A DNA stretch of 64,000 bases from Stappia sp. 28M-7 (GCF_014252955.1 NZ_JACMIA010000001.1:2006258-2070257); one strand, 5' to 3'. Positions 18,760-28,124 are shown, numbered from the stretch's first letter. Translations and numbers: made by a program. Notes: a model not told the origin generated them from the sequence alone.

Positions 18760-18805
18760 TGTGAAAAACTCTGAGCCAGCGCCTGCAAGGGCCTGATCTT
18801 GGACA

Positions 18806-18845
18806 ACAAAAAGGGCCCGCAGGATGTCTCCTGCGGGCCCTTTTC
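18806..18845. terminator. Bidirectional rho-independent terminator
   Basis: A perfect 12-bp stem (18813-18824 with 18829-18840, loop TGTC) is flanked by A5 on the left and T4 on the right, so it can stop both the LOG transcript (plus) and the RND operon (minus, stop codon at 18849). Confidence 0.92.
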
Positions 18846-18848
18846 ATA

Positions 18849-21800
18849 TCATTCCGCTGCCTGGGGCAGCGTGCCCGGAGGCACCCTCGGCGGTTCCTTG
18901 CGCGGCCCGATCGAGGTGACGGTGGCCGAGACCGGTGCGCCGAAGGCGGCCGAGGCCGGCGTTGCCGGAGCCTCCGATGCCGCCACGTGCTGTCTCTCCC
19001 CGAACGCAGTTTCTGCGGGCGTAGTGCCGTCCGCACCGGTGCCCGCATCCGCCTCGCGGTTGCGCCGGCTGGCGAACAGCCGCATCCACACCGTGGGCAG
19101 TGCCAGCATGGTCGGGATTACGATCAGCGTCAGGATCGTCGCGAAGCCGAGGCCGAAGATGATCGCCGTGGAGAGCTGCACCCACCACACCGCGGTGATC
19201 GAGCCGAGCGCGATCACCCGGTTGACGAAGTCGAGGTTGAGCTGCGTCATCATCGGCACCAGGCCGGCGATGGTGGTGATGGTGGTCAGCAGCACCGGCC
19301 GGATGCGCTGCGCCGAGGTTTTCAGCACCGCCTCCACCGGTTCGATCCCGTCTTCCCGGAAGCGGTTGTAGGTGTCGATGAGCACGATGGCGTTGTTCAC
19401 CACGATGCCGGCCAGCGCCACCACGCCCGTTCCCGTCATGATGATCGAGAACTTCTGCCCCATCACCGCCATGCCGAGCAGCACGCCGAAGACCGACATG
19501 ATCACCGTCGAGAGCGTCAGGAAGGTCTGGTAGAAGCTGTTGAACTGGGTCACCAGGATGATGAACATCAAGAACAGCGACCCGATCATCGCCTTCATCA
19601 GGAACTCGCCGGACTCCTTCTGGTCCTCGTCCGCGCCGCGGAAGCGGAAGGAGACGGTTTCCGGCCATTGCTGGGTGTCGAGCCAGGCCTGCAACTCCGC
19701 CACCTTGTCGTTGGCGGTCAGCGGCCGGGTGACGCCGTCGGCAGTGGTGATCGTGTCGGTCATCACCACATTGGCCTTCACGTCCATCGCATAGAGCCCG
19801 TCGCGGCGGGTGATGGTCGTGACCTTCTGCTGCGGCGCCCGGTCGATGAAGTTGGACAGCGGCACCTGGCCGAGTTCCGTCTGCAGGCGCAGGGAATCGA
19901 ACCGGTCCAGCGTGCGCTCCGCTTCCGGCAGGCGCACGCGGATGTCCACCTCGTCCTCGGAATCGTCCGGGCGGAACTTGCCGATCAGCACGCCGTTGGT
20001 GACGAGCTGCACCATCGAGCCGACCGAGCCGATACCAGCCTGGAAACGGCCCGCCTGTTCGCGGTCGATGGTGATCTGCCACTCGATGCCGGGCAGGGGA
20101 CGGCTGTCCTCGCGGTCCTGCAGGCTCTCCATGCTGTCGACATGTTCGCGCACCTTGGCGACGGTTTCCGTCAGCTCCTTGTAGCTGGTCGAGGTGACTT
20201 GCAGTCGCACGTCCTTGCCGGTCGGCGGACCGCCCTCGATCTCCCGCGTCTCCACGAAGATGCCCGGCAGGTCGGCCGTGCGTTCGCGGATCTCGGCGGC
20301 GATCTGCTTCCAGTTCCGCCGGCAGCAATAGTCGGAGAACTCGAGGTTGATCTGGGCGATCACGTCGGCCGGCTTGTCCTGCACGCCCATCATGCCGCCG
20401 CCGCCACTGCTTCCGGTGGATACCGACATCACGGCATTCTTGATGCCCTTGACGTCGATCACCTCGCGCTCGACGTCGAGCGCCAGTTCCAGCGCCTCAC
20501 GGGCGGAGAAGTTGCCTCGTGCCGAAACCAGCACGATGGCCGAATTCGGCTCCTCCTCCACGAAGAACTCGACGCCTTGCGAGTTGGCCATGAAGTAACT
20601 GAGGATGCCGCCCGACAGGGCCACGAGCGCGACCAGCGTGACGACATTGCCGAACGCGGTGCCGGCGCAAAAGCTCAGCAGCCGGACATAGATGCCCGTG
20701 ACGCCGCGGATCTTCGAGGCATCGAACTGCTCGCCCGCCGACAGGAGCTTTGCAGCTTCCTGCTCTTCCGCCGCCGCACGCTGCGCGCGGCGGCGGGAGG
20801 CGGCGACCAGCGGCTTGAGACCAAAATAGGCGAGCACACCCGCAGCCAGAGAGGCGACGGCGGCAATCGTCAGGAACACTTCCTGCGGCAGGGGCAGCAA
20901 GCCGGCGACCGCCGGATTGGCGAACAGCGCGGCGACGGCGGCGCCGATCATCAGGGCCACCAGCCATTCGGCGTTGCGCCCGATCCAGGAGATCGCGCCG
21001 GACATGGCCGCACCCGTCACCGGCAGGAACACCAGCGCGGTCAGCAGCGAGGCGCTGAGCACGATGATCACCATGATCGGCAGGTAGCTCATGAACTCGC
21101 CCGCCACGCCCGGCCACAGCAGCATGGGCAGGAAGGCGGCCAGCGTCGTTGCCGTCGAGGAGGTGATCGGCCAGAACATCAGCTTGGAGGCGCGGATATA
21201 GGCCTCCTGCGCGTCCATGCCCTCGGCCACCTTGCGGTCGGCATACTCGACCATGACGATGGCGCCGTCGACCAGCATGCCGACGGTGAGCACGAGGCCG
21301 AACATCACCATCGTGTTCACGGTCATGCCGACCGATTGCAGGATCAGGAAGCCGACCATGAAGGACGCGGGGATGGAGATGCCGACCAGCAGCGCGGACT
21401 TGAAGCCGAGCGCCCAGACGATCACCACCATCACCAGGAAGATCGCGGTCAGGATCGAGGATTCCAGCGAGCCGAGGATCTCGAAGATGTCCTCCGACTT
21501 GTCGAGGATGTAGTCGACGCGGATCGTCTCCGGCCAGTCTTTGGTCGCCGCCTCCACCACATCGCGCACCGCGGCGTTGTTCTCGATGATGTTGGTGCCC
21601 TTGCGCTTGACCACGTCGATGGAGATCGCCGGATGGCCGTTGACGCGGGTATAGCTGGTCGGGTCCTTGAAGGTGCGGCGGATTTCGGCGATGTCGCCGA
21701 GCGTCACCACGCCTTCGCCGCTCTGCTTGATCGGCAGGGAATACACGTCTTCCGCCGTTTCGACGAGGCCGGGAACCTTGACGTTGAAGCGGCCCTGGCC

Positions 21801-22460
21801 GTTGTCGAGGAAGCCGGCCGGCACGAGCTGGTTGTTGTTCGACAGCGAGGTCAGCAGTTCCTGCTGGGTGACCTGGTAGGACTCCAGCTTCATGCTGTCG
21901 ATGACGACCTCGAGCAGTTCCTCCCGGTGGCCGGAAAGGTCTGCGTTCAGGACCGTCGGAACCGCTTCGATCTCGTCCTTCAACCGCCGCGCATGCCGGT
22001 ACAGCGTGCGCTCCGGAACGTCGCCGGACAGCGTCACGAAGATCGTCGGCATCAGGGCGAAATTGGTTTCGACGATGGTCGGCTCGTCGGCTTCCGCCGG
22101 AATGTCGGCCTTGGCCTGGTCGACCTTGTCGCGGACATCGGCCAGCGCCTTGTCCTTGTCGAAGTCGACGTTGAACTCCAGCACGACGCCGACATGGCCC
22201 TCACCGGAGACCGTGGTGATCTCCTTGAGACCGTCGAGGCCGCGCAGGGCGGTCTCCATCGGTCTTGCGATCAGCCGTTCCGCGTCTCCGGGCGAGACGC
22301 CCTGCTGGCTGATCGAAACGTAGAAGACCGGAATGTCGATATCGGGGTCGGCCTCTTTCGGCACGCTGATATAGGCCATGATGCCGGCCGCAACCATCAC
22401 CACCATCAGGGTGAGAACGGTCTTCGGCCGCCGCAGGACCGTCTCGAGCATCGAGATCAT
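18849..22460 (-). CDS. RND multidrug efflux permease with enlarged central region
   Basis: Inner-membrane proton-driven pump of the HAE-RND class, 1203 residues, clearly longer than the usual 1020-1050. The N-terminal half shows the EADPDIDIPVF porter start, the TM4 motif VLTVGMLVDGAIVMVEY with its essential Asp, and the second half has VALAGIVVNNAIVLIDTYN. The surplus lies between TM6 and TM7 (about residues 490-600): extra hydrophobic segments and an Arg/Ala/Glu-rich loop. A CC pair near residue 711 sits in the periplasmic porter domain. The ATG at 22460 overlaps the adaptor stop (ATGA). The C-terminal tail is Ala/Pro-rich. Substrate unknown; control probably by the PadR protein encoded first in the operon. 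Confidence 0.9.
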   Translation of the reverse strand: MISMLETVLRRPKTVLTLMVVMVAAGIMAYISVPKEADPDIDIPVFYVSISQQGVSPGDAERLIARPMETALRGLDGLKEITTVSGEGHVGVVLEFNVDFDKDKALADVRDKVDQAKADIPAEADEPTIVETNFALMPTIFVTLSGDVPERTLYRHARRLKDEIEAVPTVLNADLSGHREELLEVVIDSMKLESYQVTQQELLTSLSNNNQLVPAGFLDNGQGRFNVKVPGLVETAEDVYSLPIKQSGEGVVTLGDIAEIRRTFKDPTSYTRVNGHPAISIDVVKRKGTNIIENNAAVRDVVEAATKDWPETIRVDYILDKSEDIFEILGSLESSILTAIFLVMVVIVWALGFKSALLVGISIPASFMVGFLILQSVGMTVNTMVMFGLVLTVGMLVDGAIVMVEYADRKVAEGMDAQEAYIRASKLMFWPITSSTATTLAAFLPMLLWPGVAGEFMSYLPIMVIIVLSASLLTALVFLPVTGAAMSGAISWIGRNAEWLVALMIGAAVAALFANPAVAGLLPLPQEVFLTIAAVASLAAGVLAYFGLKPLVAASRRRAQRAAAEEQEAAKLLSAGEQFDASKIRGVTGIYVRLLSFCAGTAFGNVVTLVALVALSGGILSYFMANSQGVEFFVEEEPNSAIVLVSARGNFSAREALELALDVEREVIDVKGIKNAVMSVSTGSSGGGGMMGVQDKPADVIAQINLEFSDYCCRRNWKQIAAEIRERTADLPGIFVETREIEGGPPTGKDVRLQVTSTSYKELTETVAKVREHVDSMESLQDREDSRPLPGIEWQITIDREQAGRFQAGIGSVGSMVQLVTNGVLIGKFRPDDSEDEVDIRVRLPEAERTLDRFDSLRLQTELGQVPLSNFIDRAPQQKVTTITRRDGLYAMDVKANVVMTDTITTADGVTRPLTANDKVAELQAWLDTQQWPETVSFRFRGADEDQKESGEFLMKAMIGSLFLMFIILVTQFNSFYQTFLTLSTVIMSVFGVLLGMAVMGQKFSIIMTGTGVVALAGIVVNNAIVLIDTYNRFREDGIEPVEAVLKTSAQRIRPVLLTTITTIAGLVPMMTQLNLDFVNRVIALGSITAVWWVQLSTAIIFGLGFATILTLIVIPTMLALPTVWMRLFASRRNREADAGTGADGTTPAETAFGERQHVAASEAPATPASAAFGAPVSATVTSIGPRKEPPRVPPGTLPQAAE

Positions 22461-23560
22461 TGCGTAGCTCCTGCCATGGTGGCCACGGGCTCGACGGTCT
22501 GGCCGTCGGTCACATAGTCCTGACCGGTCACGATCAGCCGAACCGTGTCCGGCAGCCCGCCAACCCAAAGTCCGTCCTCATCGCCGCCCAGAACCGTCAC
22601 GGGGTGGAAGGCGACGCGGTTCTGCTCGTCCACGGCACGGATGCCGAGCGTACCGGCATCATTCAGCGTCAGGACGCCGGAACTCAGCTTGTGAGCGCTC
22701 TCCTCCTTCAGCGGCACCCGTGCGGTGGTGGTGATGCCGTCGCGGATCGACCCGTCCTTGTTCTCGATCTCGATCTCGACGCGGAAGGTGCGGGTGGCCG
22801 GGTCGGAGGCCGTCCCGATGTAACGGATCTTGCCCGTCGCGCTGTCGCCGGTCACCAGCTCCACCTCGGCGTTCTGGCCGATCTCCAGCTTGCTCACGTC
22901 GCGCTCCGACACCTGGCCGATCGCCAGCACCGGGTCGGCGTCGATGATGGTGGCGCATACGCCGCCCACCGCCAGCACCGTGCCTGTGCTGACCATCGGG
23001 CTCTCGATGATGCCCGGGATCGGTGCCTTGATGATCGTGCGCGACAGTTCCAGCTCCTCTTCCTCGAGTCGGGCGGTTGCCGCATCCATCGCCGCCTTCA
23101 GCGCGGCGACGCGGGTCTGGGCGGTGAACCCCTTCTCGTTGAGCTGCGTGGCGGCGGTAAAGTCGAGCTCGGCCTGGGCAAGCTGGGCCCTGGCGTCGAG
23201 AACCTTGGCCTCGCGCGCGCCCTTGTCGAGCACGCAGAGCACGTCGTCCTTCGCGACCCTGTCGCCTTCCTTGACCCGGCGCTCGGCCACCCGCCCGCTG
23301 GTCTCGGCCCGCACCTCGACCTTGGCGTCGGCCTCGGTGCGGCCGCGGATCACCAGGATCGAGCGACGTGGCTGCGCCGTGATCTCGCGAACGGCGACGC
23401 GGAAGGGCTTTGCCGCCGCTTCCTCCGCGCGCTGCGAGGGGGGAGGTGTCGCGTTTTCCGAGTCGGCCATGCCGCCGGCCACAAAACTGCCCGTCCACAT
23501 CCAGCCCGCAACGCCGGCGACGATGCCGACTGCGAGAACGTGGGAGAAGCGGATCTTCAT
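22457..23560 (-). CDS. RND efflux periplasmic adaptor (membrane fusion protein)
   Basis: Adaptor of 367 residues bridging the RND pump to an outer-membrane channel. It has an N-terminal membrane anchor (residues 5-25), a lipoyl half-motif VEVRAETSGRVAERRVKEGD, a coiled-coil hairpin rich in Ala/Glu (about 110-165), the second lipoyl half APIPGIIESPMVSTGTVL, then beta-barrel and membrane-proximal domains. The ATG at 23560 follows GGAG; a 25-residue in-frame extension is rich in Ser/Pro and unlikely. Translation is coupled to the pump gene by ATGA. No outer-membrane TolC-like gene is in this operon. Confidence 0.9.
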   Translation of the reverse strand: MKIRFSHVLAVGIVAGVAGWMWTGSFVAGGMADSENATPPPSQRAEEAAAKPFRVAVREITAQPRRSILVIRGRTEADAKVEVRAETSGRVAERRVKEGDRVAKDDVLCVLDKGAREAKVLDARAQLAQAELDFTAATQLNEKGFTAQTRVAALKAAMDAATARLEEEELELSRTIIKAPIPGIIESPMVSTGTVLAVGGVCATIIDADPVLAIGQVSERDVSKLEIGQNAEVELVTGDSATGKIRYIGTASDPATRTFRVEIEIENKDGSIRDGITTTARVPLKEESAHKLSSGVLTLNDAGTLGIRAVDEQNRVAFHPVTVLGGDEDGLWVGGLPDTVRLIVTGQDYVTDGQTVEPVATMAGATQ

Positions 23561-23585
23561 TCGGGGGATCTCCGGCTGTGTTCGT

Positions 23586-24140
23586 TCACTCGGCGGCCAG
23601 GGGGAGGGCGGGGTGGCCGAGTGCGATGTCTTCAAGTCTGTGTCGGTTCGCTTCCAGGAAGCGGATGTCCTCGGTCATGCAGTTGCGCCCGTATTCCAGG
23701 ATGAAGCTCGCGGCCGGGCGCCGGTCGCAGGGTTCGGATCCGATCGCTTCCAGCTTGGCCAGCTCCTCGCGAAGATGCGCCAGGCGCGCGTCGATGGCCT
23801 TTGCGATGACCTGCGGCCCGACCATCTCCGCGCACATGGCGACCAGCAGGAACGGCGAACGGTAGGTGTCGGGTGCGGGCGGCCGGCTGAGATCGCGGAC
23901 GAACTCCTCTCGACCCGCCTCGGTGATGGAATAGACCTTGCGCGACGGCTTGCCGCTCTGGGCCTCCTCGCGCACGGTGACCAGACCTTCGGCCTCCAGG
24001 CGGGCGAGCGCCGGGTAGATCGACCCGAAGCTGGCATCGACGAAATAGCTGTACTTGCCTTCGGTCGAGAGCTTACGGATCTCGTAACCTGTTGCGTCTC
24101 CGAAATTGAGGATTGCAAGGCACAGGGTTCTCACGCTCAT
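23586..24140 (-). CDS. PadR-family transcriptional regulator
   Basis: PadR-type repressor of 184 residues. The N-terminal winged helix holds LCLAILNFGDATGYEIRK, FGSIYPALARLEAEGLVTV and a wing with KPSRKVYSITEAGREEF, and the C-terminal helical part (Vir_act_alpha_C-like) mediates dimers. PadR proteins often repress a neighbouring efflux pump and respond to its aromatic or antibiotic substrates. Here the gene is first in the padR-adaptor-RND unit, so autoregulation is expected; a long AT-rich dyad lies about 190 bp upstream. The ATG at 24140 is preferred because the residues before it in the open frame are low-complexity. Confidence 0.88.
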   Translation of the reverse strand: MSVRTLCLAILNFGDATGYEIRKLSTEGKYSYFVDASFGSIYPALARLEAEGLVTVREEAQSGKPSRKVYSITEAGREEFVRDLSRPPAPDTYRSPFLLVAMCAEMVGPQVIAKAIDARLAHLREELAKLEAIGSEPCDRRPAASFILEYGRNCMTEDIRFLEANRHRLEDIALGHPALPLAAE

Positions 24141-24332
24141 TCTCGGTTTCCTTCCGCCCTCGCCGGGAGTGTCGGCCCGTCGCCCTGTCGTTGCAGGCGA
24201 TCTTCTTGTTCGGCCGTTGCCGGTCGCGATCCTGTCGATGCGATCCGGTTTCGTTCCTGATGGCATGTCCGTCCCGACCGCGCTTGCGCTTTTGTGCCCT
24301 TCAGGGCGTGCTGGCTGCGGACAATGCCGGTT

Positions 24333-24370
24333 CGATATATTCTTGATTAGTGATATATCGGTTCGATATA
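24333..24370. promoter_or_regulatory. Probable PadR operator with nested dyad and direct repeats
   Basis: CGATATAT (24333-24340) and ATATATCG (24353-24360) form a perfect 8-12-8 inverted repeat. The motif CGGTTCGATATA occurs as a direct repeat at 24328-24339 and 24359-24370, 31 bp (three helical turns) apart. The region is the only AT-rich patch in the 455-bp gap between padR and the plus-strand gene at 24596, and contains TATA-like -10 candidates in both directions. The rest of that gap shows no gene. Confidence 0.6.
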
Positions 24371-24595
24371 CTTCCGCCTTATATAGGCTGCACGCCTCCG
24401 GACACAAGCGATCCGCGAGGGATTTTTCGCAGCCAGCGGTTTTTTTCGAGCCTTGGAATGCGGACGGGGCCGACTGCGGCAGTCGACCACGTGGACATTC
24501 TCGTCGCCTGCGCCATCTTGATGAGGAGATGGATCGGGCAGGGCGCGTTGACGCTCTTGCGATCTCGTCTACGCTTCAAGGAAAGGTGCGGATCC

Positions 24596-24976
24596 ATGAC
24601 CGACCTGAAAGACGTGCACTCCTCCTCCCGGTCCGGCGGCATCCCCCGTCTGCTCGCCCAGCCGTTTTTCCGGCTTCTTGCCATCAACTGGCTGATCGGC
24701 GCCTTTGCCGCCGCGCTCGTGCTCGGTGGCTTGATGTGGCTCGATACCGGCGGCCTTCGCAGCCTGATCCTTGCCTCCGACCAGCCCTGGCTGCCCGTGG
24801 TGGTGCTGCTCGCCGGCCTGATGATCACCCTGTGCTCGGCCGCGATGGGCGCGGCGATCATGGCGCTGCCGTCGGAGCCCGGCGACGACCGGGGGCGCCG
24901 AGCGCGTGGCGGGACCCAAGTTGCGCTGGAGCCGGCACTTGTCCCGGTTCCTGTGCGTGTGCGTGAGCGCGGCTGA
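24596..24976 (+). CDS. Small two-helix membrane protein of unknown function
   Basis: 126-residue protein, not assigned to a characterised family. Two hydrophobic segments are visible (about residues 29-48, LAINWLIGAFAAALVLGGLM, and about 68-94, LPVVVLLAGLMITLCSAAMG), joined by a short loop with DTGGLRSLILASDQPW, and followed by a basic, Pro/Val-rich tail. An AAGGAAAGG-like ribosome site precedes the ATG at 24596. Similar short two-helix proteins are common in Hyphomicrobiales genomes. It is divergent from padR over the presumed operator and could be controlled by it. A longer in-frame start upstream is not supported. Confidence 0.6.
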   Translation: MTDLKDVHSSSRSGGIPRLLAQPFFRLLAINWLIGAFAAALVLGGLMWLDTGGLRSLILASDQPWLPVVVLLAGLMITLCSAAMGAAIMALPSEPGDDRGRRARGGTQVALEPALVPVPVRVRERG

Positions 24977-25070
24977 CGCGAAGGCCTTGCATCGGCGCAC
25001 GGTTTTGGGTTTCCTCCGGGCTTGAGCAGCCCGTCTTGGGCCTGGTCCCCTCGTGCAACGGACGGTCCCC

Positions 25071-25982
25071 ATGAGCGACACCTATCCGCGCGATCTCGTC
25101 GGCTACGGACGCGAGACGCCCAATCCGCAGTGGCCGAACGACGCCAATGTCGCCGTCCAGTTCGTCATCAACTACGAGGAAGGCGGCGAGAACTGCATCC
25201 TCCATGGCGACAGCCATTCCGAGGCCTTTCTCTCGGAGATCGTCGGTGCCGCGCCCTGGCTTCGCCAGCGCCACATGAGCATGGAATCGATCTACGAATA
25301 CGGCTCGCGCGCCGGCTTCTGGCGCCTGTGGCGCCTGTTCACCGAGCGCTCCATGCCGGTCACCGTCTACGGCGTCGCCACCGCCCTGCAGCGCAACCCG
25401 GATGCGGTCGCGGCCATGAACGAGGCCGGCTGGGAGATCGCCTCGCACGGGCTGAAGTGGATCGACTACAAGGACTTCTCGCGCGAGGACGAGCGGCGCC
25501 ACATGATCGAGGCGATCCGCATCCACGAGGAAGTCACCGGCTCGCGCCCGCTCGGCTGGTACACCGGCCGCACGTCGGAATTCACCCGCGACCTCGTGAT
25601 GGAGGAAGGCGGTTTCCTCTATGATTCCGACAGCTATGCCGACGACCTGCCCTACTGGGTCGAGGGGCCGTCCGGCCCGCATCTCGTCATTCCCTATACG
25701 CTCGATGCCAACGACATGCGTTTTGCCACCCCGCAGGGCTTCAACTCGGGCGACCAGTTCTTCACCTACCTGAAGGACACGTTCGACACGCTCTATGCGG
25801 AAGGCGAGGCCGGCGCGCCGAAGATGATGAACATCGGCCTGCACTGCCGTCTGGTCGGCCGTCCGGGACGTGCTGCGGCGCTCGCCCGCTTCCTCGACTA
25901 TGTCGCCTCGCACGAGAAGGTCTGGGTCACCCGGCGCATCGACATCGCCTGGCACTGGCATGCCCACCACGCCGCCGGCTGA
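25071..25982 (+). CDS. puuE: PuuE-like allantoinase / polysaccharide deacetylase family
   Basis: NodB-fold protein of 303 residues, closest in visible features to PuuE, a cofactor-light allantoinase found in bacteria lacking the classical metal enzyme. Seen: the start YPRDLVGYGRETPNPQWP, VAVQFVINYEEGGENCILHGD, GWEIASHGLKWIDY, GWYTGRTSEFTRDLV and IGLHCRLVGRPGRAAALARFLDY. The ATG at 25071 opens the conserved leader; a GTG 18 bases upstream is less likely. No other purine-catabolism gene is nearby; the next gene (PaaX-like) starts inside its last codons. Function as allantoinase follows from family and is not shown by context. Confidence 0.82.
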   Translation: MSDTYPRDLVGYGRETPNPQWPNDANVAVQFVINYEEGGENCILHGDSHSEAFLSEIVGAAPWLRQRHMSMESIYEYGSRAGFWRLWRLFTERSMPVTVYGVATALQRNPDAVAAMNEAGWEIASHGLKWIDYKDFSREDERRHMIEAIRIHEEVTGSRPLGWYTGRTSEFTRDLVMEEGGFLYDSDSYADDLPYWVEGPSGPHLVIPYTLDANDMRFATPQGFNSGDQFFTYLKDTFDTLYAEGEAGAPKMMNIGLHCRLVGRPGRAAALARFLDYVASHEKVWVTRRIDIAWHWHAHHAAG

Positions 25983-26925
25983 GGCCGGCACGGCTCCGGC
26001 GGATGTCGAGGCGCTTGCAACGGCCCTGCTGGACCGGCTGCACGAGACCCAGCCGCTGCGCGTCTGGTCGCTGATCGTCACGATCTTCGGCGATCTCGTC
26101 GCCCCGCGCGGCGGTGAGGTCTGGGCCGGCACGCTGTCCGATCTGCTCGGCCTCATGCGCATCGATGCAGCTGCCGTGCGCGCGGCGCTCTCGCGTCTTG
26201 CCCGCGACGGCTGGGTCGAGCGCGAGCGTCAGGGGCGGCTAAGCTTCTACGCCCTGTCGGCGGCCGGGCGCGCGACCTTCACCCCGGCCTCGCAGCGCAT
26301 CTATCGCCTTGCGCCGGACGGGGGCGAGACGCGTCAGGTGGAACTGCGCGTCGTCGTGCTGCCCGAAACGGACGGCCGCAATGGCCTTCGTGAGGCGGCC
26401 CGCAAGGCGGGTTACGGGTTGCTGGCCCCCGGCGTGCTGCTCGGCACCCCGGCCAGCCCGCCGCTGGACGGGCCCGATTTTCCGCAAGGGGCGGCGGACG
26501 GCGCGGTGACGCTGGCCGCCTCCGTGCTGGCCGGGTCGGATGCCGATCTCGTTGCCCGCGCCTTCGATCTCGCCCCGCTGGCCGGCCGCTACCAGTCCTT
26601 TTGCCGGCGCTACGCGCCGCTCGCCGATGCGCTGGTGGCCGGACAGGGCGGTGCGGAACAAGGGTGCCTGTCGCCGGAGACGGCGATGGTCTGCCGCATC
26701 CTGCTCGTTCACGACTATCGCCGGTTGATCCTGCGTGACCCGATGCTGCCGCCTGCGCTGCTTCCAGCCGATTGGCCGGGCCTTGCCGCCAACCGGCTGG
26801 CGGCCCGTCTCTACGGCGCGTTGCGGGCGCCGGCCGAGGCCTGGATCGCGTCCCATGCGCGCGGCCGCGACGGCCTGCTGCCGCCGCCGGATGCCACGGA
26901 AGCCCGCCGCTTTTCTGCTGGCTGA
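25960..26925 (+). CDS. PaaX-family transcriptional regulator
   Basis: Regulator of 321 residues with the PaaX layout: winged helix at the N-terminus (PLRVWSLIVTIFGDLVAPRGGEVW, then LSDLLGLMRIDAAAVRAALSRLARDGWVERERQGR), a central domain, and the C-terminal segment with VCRILLVHDYRRLILRDPMLPPALLPADWPG that is typical of the family. PaaX of E. coli represses paa operons and is released by phenylacetyl-CoA. The gene overlaps the puuE end by 23 bp, yet lies directly before paaABCDE, where it probably acts. The promoter of paaA (26998-27027) and a 14-bp dyad lie in the next gap. Confidence 0.82.
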   Translation: MPTTPPAEAGTAPADVEALATALLDRLHETQPLRVWSLIVTIFGDLVAPRGGEVWAGTLSDLLGLMRIDAAAVRAALSRLARDGWVERERQGRLSFYALSAAGRATFTPASQRIYRLAPDGGETRQVELRVVVLPETDGRNGLREAARKAGYGLLAPGVLLGTPASPPLDGPDFPQGAADGAVTLAASVLAGSDADLVARAFDLAPLAGRYQSFCRRYAPLADALVAGQGGAEQGCLSPETAMVCRILLVHDYRRLILRDPMLPPALLPADWPGLAANRLAARLYGALRAPAEAWIASHARGRDGLLPPPDATEARRFSAG

Positions 26926-26956
26926 ACCTGGGAATTCAGACAAATCAGCGACTTGT

Positions 26957-27027
26957 GCGAACCGGTTCGCCATGGGCTAATGTGTGACAGAAAAAACTTG
27001 AAATATAAAAATATCGTCACGTATAAT
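26957..27027 (+). promoter_or_regulatory. paaA promoter with upstream palindrome
   Basis: A near-consensus sigma-70 promoter, TTGAAA (26998-27003) and TATAAT (27022-27027) with an 18-bp spacer, lies in a strikingly AT-rich patch 62 bp before the paaA ATG. GCGAACCGGTTCGC (26957-26970) is a perfect 14-bp palindrome centred about 35 bp upstream of the -35 box. Its ACCGGT core matches that of the paaN/paaG operator, so it may be a second site for the TetR-type regulator, or the PaaX-like site. Confidence 0.7.
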
Positions 27028-27089
27028 GCGTGGCAGATAAGGCGCGCCCCTTGCGCGTCCCGCATGGCAACCGAGGAGGGGTTGATCGC

Positions 27090-28091
27090 ATGTACACCCA
27101 GGCCCTGAACGCCCGTGACGCATCGGACGAGCGCAGCGAGGACGCCGCGCTGCTCGCCGCCTTCCAGGCCCGCATCGACGCGGAAGAGAAGATCGAGCCC
27201 AACGACTGGATGCCGGAGGCCTATCGCAAGACCCTCGTGCGCCAGATCTCCCAGCATGCCCATTCCGAGATCGTCGGCATGCTCCCCGAGGGCAACTGGA
27301 TCACCCGCGCCCCGACCCTGAAGCGCAAAGCGGCTTTGCTCGCCAAGGTGCAGGACGAGGGCGGCCACGGCCTCTACCTTTACTCCGCCGCCGAGACGCT
27401 GGGTGTTTCCCGCGAGGAGCTCACCGAGCAGCTTCTGTCCGGCAAGGCGAAATACTCCTCCATCTTCAACTATCCGACCCTGACCTGGGCCGACATCGGC
27501 GCCATCGGCTGGCTGGTCGACGGCGCGGCGATCATGAACCAGATCCCGCTCTGCAGGTGCTCCTTCGGTCCCTATTCGCGCGCGATGATCCGCGTGTGCA
27601 AGGAAGAGAGCTTCCACCAGCGCCAGGGCTACGAGCTGCTGCTTGAGATGTGCCGCTCTTCGGAAGAGCAGAAGGCGATGGTTCAGGACGCGCTGAACCG
27701 CTGGTGGTGGCCGTCGCTGATGATGTTCGGTCCTTCCGACACCGACTCCAAGCATTCCGCCCAGTCGATGGCCTGGAAGATCAAGCGCTTCACCAATGAC
27801 GAGCTGCGACAGAAGTTCGTCGATGCGACGGTGCCGCAGGCGCACTATCTCGACCTGACGCTTCCCGACCCGGACCTGAAGTTCAACGAGGAAACCGGCC
27901 ACTGGGAGTACGGTGAGATCGACTGGGAGGAATTCTCCCGCGTCGTCGCGGGCAACGGCCCGTGCAACCGCGAGCGCCTGGACGCCCGCCGCAAGGCCTG
28001 GGACGAGGGCGCCTGGGTGCGCGAGGCGGCCCTGGCCCATGCCGAGAAGCGCCGCAACCGCCGCGAGGCGGCCCGCATCGCCGCCGAGTGA
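27090..28091 (+). CDS. paaA: Phenylacetyl-CoA epoxidase catalytic subunit
   Basis: Diiron oxygenase subunit of 333 residues that epoxidises the ring of phenylacetyl-CoA with O2 and electrons from PaaE. The ferritin-like four-helix core carries E-x2-H pairs in [11 protein letters not shown] (about residues 90-93) and [12 protein letters not shown] (about 174-177). [21 protein letters not shown] and [23 protein letters not shown] are PaaA signatures. The ATG at 27090 follows GAGGAGGGG; a 20-residue in-frame extension is unsupported and would overlap the promoter. First gene of paaABCDE. A strong hairpin follows before paaB. Confidence 0.96.
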   Translation: MYTQALNARDASDERSEDAALLAAFQARIDAEEKIEPNDWMPEAYRKTLVRQISQHAHSEIVGMLPEGNWITRAPTLKRKAALLAKVQDEGGHGLYLYSAAETLGVSREELTEQLLSGKAKYSSIFNYPTLTWADIGAIGWLVDGAAIMNQIPLCRCSFGPYSRAMIRVCKEESFHQRQGYELLLEMCRSSEEQKAMVQDALNRWWWPSLMMFGPSDTDSKHSAQSMAWKIKRFTNDELRQKFVDATVPQAHYLDLTLPDPDLKFNEETGHWEYGEIDWEEFSRVVAGNGPCNRERLDARRKAWDEGAWVREAALAHAEKRRNRREAARIAAE

Positions 28092-28099
28092 GCGCGACA

Positions 28100-28124
28100 C
28101 CCCGGCGCGGGGCACGCGCCGGGG
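28100..28124 (+). promoter_or_regulatory. Intercistronic hairpin paaA-paaB
   Basis: CCCCGGCGCG (28100-28109) and CGCGCCGGGG (28115-28124) form a perfect 10-bp stem with a 5-nt loop, 9 bp after the paaA stop. No T-run follows. Likely an mRNA-protecting or processing element favouring the catalytic subunit. Confidence 0.55.

Noticed and set aside
18987..22517. Very long open frame on the plus strand opposite the RND pump (over 1100 codons)
   Set aside because: Its translation is rich in His, Arg, Asp and Gln with no family motifs, as expected for the antisense frame of high-GC coding DNA; the RND protein on the other strand is complete.
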